From contig JARROD010000032.1 of NCBI GenBank assembly GCA_037384225.1, positions 1-17,829 on the forward strand: a stretch of DNA of 17,829 nt, given 5' to 3'. The notes beneath the pieces are model-generated. The model saw only the letters and a program-made list of their open reading frames with translations. It was not told where the DNA came from and searched no databases. Below are positions 8,474 through 14,717 of the stretch, one piece after another. Source of the DNA: JARROD01 sp037384225 (lineage in GTDB: Bacteria; Pseudomonadota; Gammaproteobacteria; Pseudomonadales; Cellvibrionaceae). The translations under genes and the position numbers were made by a program. Within the stretch, counting starts at the first letter, position 1. Each line of letters opens with the position of its first letter.

Positions 8474-8496
8474 ACGTCAATTCCGCACAGGTTAAC

Positions 8497-8558
8497 AAAA
8501 AAAGCGCTGCACTTTTGCTGCTTTTGCATTTCTACTCAAAGCAGGGAAAGGGCAGCGC
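8497..8558 (-). terminator. Rho-independent terminator of the PKD-PPC gene
   Basis: Imperfect long inverted repeat: GCGCTGCACTTTTGCTGCTTT at 8504-8524 (shown split: GCGCTGC then CTGCTTT) pairs with CAAAGCAG...GGCAGCGC at 8537-8558. On the minus strand it is followed by a run of seven T (8503-8497). It lies about 30 bp after the PKD-PPC stop and only 24 bp before the TTG start of the next gene, so the receptor probably needs its own promoter within or beyond the hairpin. Confidence 0.75.
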
Positions 8559-8590
8559 GTATCTCATTACAAACTCTTTACTCGGACTAT

Positions 8591-10861
8591 TTACTCAGAA
8601 AAACGCCCGACCAGTGAAGCGCCGGAATAATCCGAATAAGCGTGAATCATGATGTAGTAGATTCCCGCTTGCGGTGTACTGAAACTGCAGTTTTCGGTAT
8701 TACCTAACCGGAAAGGACGACAATCGAAGGAGAACAGTGTCGGCTCGGCACCAAAACTCACATACAGATCCGCATCACCGACGCCGCCGCTGATGTCAAT
8801 CGACAGATTCGATGCGCCTTCAGGGACAATAATCGTGTAAAACACCTGATCGTCCTGAGACGCGCTCGCCAGACTCACGGCCACACCGTTTTGCAGTTCA
8901 TTGTCATCACCATTCGGATCGATCACAGTAACCGACTGCGAACGGCTTGCGCTTTTGCCCAGATCATCGGTGACAATCAATGTCACATTGAAACTGCCAC
9001 TGCCGCTATAAGCATGGGTCGTCTCAACACCGGTAGCGGATTCACCGTCGCCAAAGCTCCAGCGGTAATTTGCGATAGTGCCATCGCTGTCGGTGCTGGC
9101 CGATGCGTCAAAGGCGCAGCTCAAGTCCGTACAGGAGGCCGTGAAACTGGCTGTAGGTGCACTGTTGCCATCACTACTACCCTCACACCCCGCCATGGTA
9201 TAACTGGCAATCTGCGTTCCCCATTGACCGCTGCTGTCACCGTACTCGTTGGTATACCAGAAGGTACATCCATCCACCGGGTCCACTGCCAAATGGCTGT
9301 AATCTCCCCAGCGGTTGCTGGCATTGTGGGAGGTGCCGTCGATAATCGTGGCCTCTTCCAGGGTCATAACCCCCAGCGCGTCGTCCGCCATGCGGCCGGT
9401 CAAACGCAATCCGGGGAAACTGCTGCTGCTGCCGTGGCTGTAGGCCAACAGCATATTGCCATTGATATCCATGGCCACGGACCCCATCCAGCGGTTGTCG
9501 CTGTCCGGTGCGTAGGTGCCTTCCTGGTACAGCGCCCAATCGCCGCCGCCGACCCGGCGCAGTTCGAACCAGCGAATACCGCCGTGGTCCGAGCCGTCGA
9601 CATCGACAACGAAGTTGCCGACGATAGATTCATGGGTCCCGAAATTGCGGTACTGGGGACGGTTCATGATCGGTTCACGCAAGGGATCCAGGGTTGTCGA
9701 AGAGCCCAGTTGCCTAAAGCAATTGAAAGTCACCAGACCGCAGAGATCCGAACTGAATTCGGCAACGGGGATATCGGCAACCTTGGTAAAGCTGGACGCA
9801 CTGGTATTGGAAAAATCGGCGCTGAATTGCCACAGCTCGATAAAATCCCGCGTGTTGTCATTGTTACTGGCATTATGGACTTCATCATCGCGATGGCGGA
9901 TAAAATAACCCGGTGTGGACGCCGGCGGCGCGGTTTCGCCGTCAAAATCCACCGGTGTGATAATCTGAAAGCCAAAGCCGCTCAACTCAGGCGCCGTCGC
10001 CAGGCGGATAAAACCGGCGGAACCGCCGCCAAGCATGGTCGCGCGATCCAGTGCGTAGACAGCCACATTGGAACCGCCCTCGTTGGTGCCGAGATAGTAG
10101 GCGTCATTCCACACGCCGTATTTGGGATAATCGGGAAAACTGGGGGTTTGGAAATCATAGGCATACCAGCCACCGGAGATAGGATCGTCCGTTTGCGAAA
10201 CATAAATACACAAACGATTGCCGCTACTGGAAAATTCACTCAGAAACCAGCGCTCGGCCAGTTCATCATACAACACAATCGGATCGCCCAGGCCACTGGC
10301 GCAATTGCCGCTACCCAGAGAATCCAGGGCGGTCGGGCCGACGACCCGCTGGCCGGAGCTTTTATCGTAAATGGAAAATACGGCGCCGCCGGCACCATTG
10401 ATCATCTGGATATAATAATTTTTACCGACATCTCCGCTTGGATCCGGTGGGTTAACCCCGGTATAACCGTTCCCTTCAACGTTCACTTCCAGGGCCCGCA
10501 CTGCGCTTGAGCGCAGCATCAACTGCGCGTTTTGCATCAACTGCGCCTGGGGAGCGAGCAGCGCGTCGAGTTTGCTTGTCACCAGGTTCTTGGCCTGCCG
10601 CGGCGCGACAAAACCGTCTTTGATGCGCCGTTTCGGCATATCTTTAATCGAATCGCCCGGCTGCCAGGTCTCCGCGCTGGGCAGATTGCGCAGATCGCGA
10701 TCAAAGGTTACAGGATTTGTTTTAGCCGACTGCCAAACAGAATTGTTCGGTTCATTTTCCGCCGCGTTAACCCCGCTCGTTAACGATAACGTAAGCAACG
10801 CCGAGGCCGCGGCAACCGTAAAAACGCCCTTATTTTTATTTTTGCGAATCTCTTCAGACAT
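8591..10861 (-). CDS. Secreted protein with propeller-like region, PKD domain and PPC domain
   Basis: 756 codons from ATG 10861, which has a strong GGGGGA ribosome site 7-8 bases upstream; the TTG one codon earlier is not needed. A signal peptide ends about residue 34 (VNAAE). An N-terminal segment carries DRDLRNLPSAETWQPGDS (about 54-71), a motif repeated in the relic at 11016. Residues about 130-560 are rich in Trp, Gly and Asp blades and may fold as a beta-propeller; I see no protease triad or metal-binding motif. Residues about 568-648 are a PKD domain (YRWSFGDGES, THAYSGSGSFNVTLIVTD). The C-terminal 100 residues are a bacterial pre-peptidase C-terminal (PPC) domain (DADLYVSFG, DCRPFRLGN, YSDYSGASL). 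Such tails accompany type II-secreted enzymes. Function is unknown; it is perhaps an extracellular binding protein. A terminator follows. Confidence 0.85.
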   Translation of the reverse strand: MSEEIRKNKNKGVFTVAAASALLTLSLTSGVNAAENEPNNSVWQSAKTNPVTFDRDLRNLPSAETWQPGDSIKDMPKRRIKDGFVAPRQAKNLVTSKLDALLAPQAQLMQNAQLMLRSSAVRALEVNVEGNGYTGVNPPDPSGDVGKNYYIQMINGAGGAVFSIYDKSSGQRVVGPTALDSLGSGNCASGLGDPIVLYDELAERWFLSEFSSSGNRLCIYVSQTDDPISGGWYAYDFQTPSFPDYPKYGVWNDAYYLGTNEGGSNVAVYALDRATMLGGGSAGFIRLATAPELSGFGFQIITPVDFDGETAPPASTPGYFIRHRDDEVHNASNNDNTRDFIELWQFSADFSNTSASSFTKVADIPVAEFSSDLCGLVTFNCFRQLGSSTTLDPLREPIMNRPQYRNFGTHESIVGNFVVDVDGSDHGGIRWFELRRVGGGDWALYQEGTYAPDSDNRWMGSVAMDINGNMLLAYSHGSSSSFPGLRLTGRMADDALGVMTLEEATIIDGTSHNASNRWGDYSHLAVDPVDGCTFWYTNEYGDSSGQWGTQIASYTMAGCEGSSDGNSAPTASFTASCTDLSCAFDASASTDSDGTIANYRWSFGDGESATGVETTHAYSGSGSFNVTLIVTDDLGKSASRSQSVTVIDPNGDDNELQNGVAVSLASASQDDQVFYTIIVPEGASNLSIDISGGVGDADLYVSFGAEPTLFSFDCRPFRLGNTENCSFSTPQAGIYYIMIHAYSDYSGASLVGRFSE

Positions 10862-11015
10862 CAATGGTCCCCCAAAGAATATACTTAATTGAAAATAGCG
10901 CCCTTATATCAATACCAGCCTGATTTTTTTCAGACATTGGCTTAAACGGATAAAACGGAAAGCACCCCAATGAAATTTGTATATTTTCGGTTTCTTTCGG
11001 AATCTGAAGACCCCT

Positions 11016-11213
11016 TCAGTACGGTCGCAAACTATTTTGTGCGGGAACAATTATTTTTTTGTCATCTCTTTCGATAACGGAATCACCGGGTTTCCAGCTT
11101 TTCCCCCGGGGCAGATCGCTCAGATCTTTATTGACGCTGACAGGCACGACCGACATTACCAGCACGAGGGGACCAACAATGGAAATGTTGATAACGCCGA
11201 ACTTTGATTGCAA
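11016..11213 (-). pseudogene. N-terminal fragment of a paralogue of the PKD-PPC protein
   Basis: A 65-codon frame beginning at TTG 11213, with no ribosome site. Residues 22-48 (VVPVSVNKDLSDLPRGKSW then KPGDSVIE) clearly match residues 50-73 of the intact PKD-PPC protein downstream on the same strand (PVTFDRDLRNLPSAETW, QPGDSIKD). The reading stops at 11016 before any propeller, PKD or PPC region. It is best seen as debris of a tandem duplicate, the front of a secreted protein whose body was lost. It could also belong to another exported protein that shares this leader motif. Confidence 0.55.
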
Positions 11214-11239
11214 TTGAACCCCTGCATGGCAAATTATTT

Positions 11240-11288
11240 ATCGTCGAAATGAAGCAACGTAATCCACGTTTTGGTTATCCTCGGATAG
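11240..11288 (+). pseudogene. Possible transposase (integrase-type) scrap
   Basis: The plus frame reads FIVEMKQRNPRFGYPRIA, which resembles the conserved NPRFGCPRIA stretch just before the DDE core of integrase-type transposases. It is only about 17 residues long and stops matching exactly where the 88-bp repeat begins. Recognised by eye only. Confidence 0.35.
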
Positions 11289-11376
11289 CTATAACGAACA
11301 TGGTACGCACGCTGGCATTGAAGCCCAAACACCTGCAAAAATTGGTGAACAATCGAGCTTTACCCGCGCTGATTTA
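11289..11376. repeat. 88-bp dispersed repeat, copy 1
   Basis: Aligns without gaps to 14628-14715 with about 75 of 88 bases identical. It starts CTATAACGAACATGGTACGC and ends near TTTACCCGCGCTGATTTA. Open frames exist on both strands in both copies (plus ALKPKHLQKLVNNRALPAL; minus AGKARLFTNFCRCLGFNA), so a coding direction cannot be decided. It lies among gene fragments, abutting the possible transposase scrap. Confidence 0.75.
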
Positions 11377-11430
11377 CACCATTTTCAATGGCAGACTTTT
11401 TGTCAAGGGGAAGGTTCTGACCCGGATCTT

Positions 11431-11460
11431 CCAACCGGCGGGGCTGGCCCCGCCGGTTGG
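11431..11460. terminator. Strong GC-rich hairpin
   Basis: CCAACCGGCGGGGC-TG-GCCCCGCCGGTTGG is a perfect 14-bp stem with a 2-base centre. It lies 24 bp downstream of the stop of the M4/PPC relic on the minus strand, as a transcription terminator would. No T-run follows on either side, so it may be a factor-assisted terminator or a protein-binding palindrome. Confidence 0.6.
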
Positions 11461-11484
11461 ATGCCTGTAACTTATGACAGGTGT

Positions 11485-11766
11485 TTAATAGTCGCCGCGC
11501 AGAGTTACACCGGAATAGCTGGAGTAGGCATCGAGCATGAACCAGGTGCCGACCTGCGGATTCGAGAAGGTACAGGTTTCGCCGTTGCCCCACTCGTAGG
11601 GGCGGCAGTCTTAGTCGTCAGCGTGGCCGATGGAGGAGCCGTCGTCAGTGGAGTCTTCGAAGTAGCGCAGGGCGCGAAGCAGCGATCGTGCGTTTCCCTT
11701 CGGGTTTCGGGTGGTGAATGATTCATAGTTGTGTACCGTCCCCAATGGCTCCGCAACACCGCCTCT
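11485..11766 (-). pseudogene. M4 (vibriolysin/pseudolysin-type) metallopeptidase relic with PPC tail
   Basis: Minus strand. Codons at 11673-11614 read ALRYFEDSTDDGSSIGHADD, matching the stretch ALRY...DGRSI that precedes the last active-site region of M4 neutral proteases such as LasB and vibriolysin. A TAA (11613-11611) follows immediately. In the same frame comes DCRPYEWGNGETCTF and the end WFMLDAYSSYSGVTLRGDY (stop 11485), the last 41 residues of a PPC domain similar to the tail of the nearby PKD-PPC protein. The M4 C-terminal domain and most of the PPC domain are missing, so an internal deletion joined the two pieces; the TAA may be a Tyr codon cut at the junction. Upstream of 11673 I see no further M4 homology. 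The zinc site HEXXH is absent. Non-functional. Confidence 0.6.
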
Positions 11767-13248
11767 TTACCAGGTCAGAACAATAAACCGTTGAGCGCCA
11801 TCTACGCTGATCAGAAGCAATACCCGTTTGTCCTCAGTGTTCTTAATCGCCTGTCTGAACGCCTCGGCGTTTTTAACGGGTTTGCGATTGACCTGTAAAA
11901 TAACCGTACCGGGTCTAATTCCAGCCAGGGCGGCGACAGAGCCGGGATCCACGGCGGTTACTATCACCCCTTCGCCGGGTTTGACATTAAATTGTTCGGC
12001 GAGATCCTTTGTCACTGTTTGAACGGTCAAGCCAATTTCACTGGTACTTTGCTCAGGACCCATAGCCATTAATTTGTCTTTCGTGAGTTTGCCGATGGTC
12101 ACATGCAACGTTTTCCGATCACCTTTGCGCACGATAGCCACTTCTTCTTTACTGCCCGGCGCCGTTAACGACACTTGATTGCGAAAGGCGCCGACATCAT
12201 TTACGGGCTTGCCCCGATAGCCGACAATCACATCCCCCGCATGCAAACCGGCTTTTTCCGCCGGGGAGTCTTTGCTGACCTCGGCCACCAATATGCCCTG
12301 CCCAACATCGACATCAAAAGATTTTGCAAGATCAGATGTCAGTGGTTGAATAACAATACCCAGGTACCCACGGGTGACTTCACCCTTATCGATAAGTTGG
12401 TCAGCAATTGTCTTTACCAGGTTACTGGGTTTGGCGAAACATATCACCATATAGCCACCGATACGTGAGAAAATCGCCGTTTTCATACCCACAAACTCGC
12501 CTTCCATATTCACCAGCGGACCGCCGGAGTTGCCCGGGTTGATAGCGGCGTCGGTTTGTATGAAATCCTCGTAATCGCTGATACCGACACTGGTGCGTCC
12601 CTTGGCACTGACCACACCCACGGTCAAGGTATGGCTTAACCCAAAGGGGTTACCGATCGCCACCACCCACTCACCCACTTCCAAAGTGGATGAATCTGCC
12701 AACGACAATGCCGGCACCCCCGATACTTTGATTTCGATCACGGCAACATCGGACTGGGCATCGGCACCGGTGACCTTGGCATCAAATTCACGGCCATCCA
12801 GGAATTTAACACTAATTTTGTCGGCATTTTCTACCACATGATTATTTGTCATAACGTACGTTTTGTCCGATAGAATTCCCTTCTTACCGGAAAATACAAA
12901 GCCGGAACCCTGCCCCATGATCCGCCGCTCGCTTTTGGGAGGATTATAGCGCGGTGTATCGGGCAATTGCGGAAGCCCAAAAAAGTGCCTGAGAAAATCA
13001 TCGCCAAACGGCGAAGAAAACTGACTGACACTGGAACCGGAGACTTTACTCTCAACCTGAATAAACACCACTGACGGGGATACTTCGCGCGCGACCGAGG
13101 CAAAGGCTTTGCTGGTCTGGCGCAGGCTTTCAATACCGTCTTGCGATGCGTGCACAGGCCCGCCAACCAATACCAGCAGAATAAAGCCTCTTAAGAAAGC
13201 GTATAAAACACTGGAATACCAATAACAAAGAGCAATATCTCTATTCAT
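11767..13248 (-). CDS. DegP/HtrA-family periplasmic serine protease (Do-like)
   Basis: 493 codons from ATG 13248 with an AGAGAGG ribosome site 6 bases upstream. The frame is open to 13392, but that part is MITE and intergenic DNA. A signal peptide or anchor (LRGFILLVLVGGPVHA) ends near residue 34. The trypsin-like domain has a complete triad: His137 (TNNHVV), Asp167 (SDVAVI) and Ser241 (NPGNSGGPL). Two PDZ domains follow, about residues 291-385 (GYLGIVIQPL) and 403-490. Such proteases degrade misfolded envelope proteins and are usually induced by envelope stress. Oddly, the strand after the active site reads GGYMVICFAKPSN where the family has GIGFAIPSN: Gly to Val, Gly to Cys and Ile to Lys (residues 268-273). 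Activity may be altered. This could be an accessory paralogue of the housekeeping DegP/MucD. Confidence 0.92.
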   Translation of the reverse strand: MNRDIALCYWYSSVLYAFLRGFILLVLVGGPVHASQDGIESLRQTSKAFASVAREVSPSVVFIQVESKVSGSSVSQFSSPFGDDFLRHFFGLPQLPDTPRYNPPKSERRIMGQGSGFVFSGKKGILSDKTYVMTNNHVVENADKISVKFLDGREFDAKVTGADAQSDVAVIEIKVSGVPALSLADSSTLEVGEWVVAIGNPFGLSHTLTVGVVSAKGRTSVGISDYEDFIQTDAAINPGNSGGPLVNMEGEFVGMKTAIFSRIGGYMVICFAKPSNLVKTIADQLIDKGEVTRGYLGIVIQPLTSDLAKSFDVDVGQGILVAEVSKDSPAEKAGLHAGDVIVGYRGKPVNDVGAFRNQVSLTAPGSKEEVAIVRKGDRKTLHVTIGKLTKDKLMAMGPEQSTSEIGLTVQTVTKDLAEQFNVKPGEGVIVTAVDPGSVAALAGIRPGTVILQVNRKPVKNAEAFRQAIKNTEDKRVLLLISVDGAQRFIVLTW

Positions 13249-13254
13249 ATATAG

Positions 13255-13261
13255 CCTCTCT
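13255..13261 (-). promoter_or_regulatory. Ribosome binding site that fixes the DegP start
   Basis: AGAGAGG on the minus strand, 6 bases before ATG 13248. It decides the start against the longer open frame reaching into the MITE. Confidence 0.7.
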
Positions 13262-13299
13262 TTAACATAGTTTGGTCTAAAACTGTTCGCTATATAATA

Positions 13300-13490
13300 T
13301 ACCCTATCGTTGCATAAATTTCCGGCCCAGGACCACTTCGCTCCCTCTATAGCAGCATTTTCAGGGTCGTGCTCAATTTTACTAATCCTCACATAGGGTG
13401 AGCTATGCGCCGGTTAGAAAAATCTGCGCACGCCCCTAAAATACCGCTCTAAAAGGTCCTAATCTCGAAAATTTATGCAACGATAGGGTA
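13300..13490. mobile_element. MITE family A, intact 191-bp copy
   Basis: Perfect terminal inverted repeats: TACCCTATCGTTGCATAA at the left (from 13300) and the reverse complement ending CAACGATAGGGTA at 13490, about 22 bp each. The element is bounded by TA on both sides, as expected of TA-targeting IS630/Tc1-type transposases. It encodes no protein. The interior matches the copy at 3099-3254. It sits 52 bp upstream of the DegP start, so its right-to-left outward sequence (minus strand GGGTATATTATATAG) could contribute a promoter -10-like element. Confidence 0.88.
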
Positions 13491-13610
13491 TAATCAGCTT
13501 ATTTAATGGCAAACTCACGGAAAAATTTTAGTCCACACATTTTTTCAGCTGACTCTTGCCTATTGAAATAACAAATACGACTATAGCTTTTGACAACTTA
13601 TTTGACCAAC

Positions 13611-13774
13611 ATGCTGAACAATAACTTTTATTATCATTATCAGGGTTTGCAGACGAGCAGCAGGCGGAACAAAACAGGCATGGTATCCCGATGTCACAAA
13701 TAGATCGTATTGAGGTCGTCGATGACAGCACACTTGTTTTCCATACCCATGGGAAATCGGTTGGGTTAGAATAG
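13611..13774 (+). pseudogene. Relic of a small exported protein (frameshifted)
   Basis: An ATG at 13611 (MLNN) and the frame from 13625 (LLLSLSGFADEQQAEQN, then MSQIDRIEVVDDSTLVFHTH) are one base out of register. Joined, they give a signal peptide with cleavage near GFA-DEQ and a mature part of about 40 residues ending at TAG 13774. IDRIEVVDDSTLVF resembles small periplasmic proteins with a D(D/S)xT(I/L)(V/I)F strand, but I cannot name the family. The opposite-strand frame (13528-13731) is Cys-rich and looks like a shadow. Without the frame join only 27 codons from ATG 13691 remain. Confidence 0.3.
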
Positions 13775-13863
13775 AATCGCCCTCCATATGAACAAAATCA
13801 GCATTGGCATGTTATTAATGTAACATTGGCCGCACCCTTATATTTTTCAGAGTTTAAAAAAGA

Positions 13864-14622
13864 ATGGTTTCCAATAGTAAAGAAAAGCCAACGTCTCAGA
13901 ACATACTCGGGCTTGCGGGTGTTCAACAGTTAATGCAGGCGTTTGATTTACTGTCTGATATGTTGTTTTGGGTAAAAGATTCCGAAAGCAGGATCGTCTA
14001 TGCCAATCGTCATTTTCTGGAACACATCGGAACGCATGCTCTGGACCAGGTAATCGGTCTTACCGATTACGACTTTGCACCAAGGCATATCGCGGAGCAG
14101 TTTCTTGCCGATGATCAACGGATAATCAAGGGGGAGTTCGTCAGTGAAAGGCTGGAAATGAATATTCTCAAATCCGGTGAAATATGCTGGTTTTCAACTT
14201 CAAAACGCCCGCTATATGATAGCGACGGCCAGATCATCGGTTCATACGGCATATCCCGTCATCTTGAAAAAACATCCATTGCCTTGAAAGCTCTAGACCG
14301 GCTAAAAACGCCTATTGATTACATTCGAACAAACTACATGAATCCGATCAGCGTTTCGGAGCTTGCGTCCATTTCCAATTTGTCGGTCAGTGCGCTGGAA
14401 AGGCGGTTCGCCACTTATCTCTCGAAAACCCCCAAACAATTTATCGCCGAAGTCCGTCTTGAAAACGCCCGAAGGTTACTGGTTGAAACCAATTTGCCGA
14501 TCTCCTCAATCGCTTTGCACACGGGCTTTACAGATCCCGGCTATTTCAGTCGACTGTTTTGCAGGCAATTCAATGAACCGCCATCCGAATTCAGGAAGCG
14601 ATCTCAGCGGCAGACCGATTAA
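13864..14622 (+). CDS. PAS domain-containing AraC-family transcriptional regulator
   Basis: 252 codons. Residues about 22-135 form a PAS sensor domain (LSDMLFWVKDSESRIVYAN, IGLTDYDFAPRHIAEQFLAD, YDSDGQIIGSYGISR). The C-terminal 100 residues are an AraC/XylS double helix-turn-helix: first HTH ISVSELASISNLSVSALERRF (162-182), second LPISSIALHTGFTDPGYFSR (211-230) with the family ending FCRQFNEPPSEFRKR. It is a one-component regulator in which a signal bound by PAS (redox, aromatic ligand or haem) would control DNA binding. The ribosome site is weak (AAAAAAG before ATG 13864). It converges with the subtilase gene downstream. A regulatory link to that gene is possible but not shown. Confidence 0.9.
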   Translation: MVSNSKEKPTSQNILGLAGVQQLMQAFDLLSDMLFWVKDSESRIVYANRHFLEHIGTHALDQVIGLTDYDFAPRHIAEQFLADDQRIIKGEFVSERLEMNILKSGEICWFSTSKRPLYDSDGQIIGSYGISRHLEKTSIALKALDRLKTPIDYIRTNYMNPISVSELASISNLSVSALERRFATYLSKTPKQFIAEVRLENARRLLVETNLPISSIALHTGFTDPGYFSRLFCRQFNEPPSEFRKRSQRQTD

Positions 14623-14627
14623 CATTA

Positions 14628-14715
14628 CTATAGCGAACATCGTACGCACGCCGGCATTGAAGCTCAAGGACCTGCAAAAATTGGCGAAAAATCGAGTTTT
14701 ACCGGCGCCAGTTTA
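14628..14715. repeat. 88-bp dispersed repeat, copy 2
   Basis: Second copy of the sequence at 11289-11376, same orientation, 13 substitutions and no gaps. It fills almost the whole 95-bp gap between the AraC stop (14622) and the subtilase stop (14718). Confidence 0.75.
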
Positions 14716-14717
14716 GG

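Noticed and set aside
8891..10510. 539-codon open frame on the plus strand
   Set aside because: It lies entirely antisense to the PKD-PPC gene, has Ile/Ala/Gly-rich low-information composition, no ribosome site and no recognisable motif. It is a shadow of the codon usage of the real gene.
13249..13392. N-terminal extension of the DegP frame
   Set aside because: These 48 codons read through the MITE and its flank. The ribosome site and signal peptide place the start at 13248.
13528..13731. Cys-rich 67-codon minus-strand frame
   Set aside because: The opposite strand carries a more plausible signal-peptide-like reading. The Cys pattern lacks any known knuckle spacing and there is no ribosome site.
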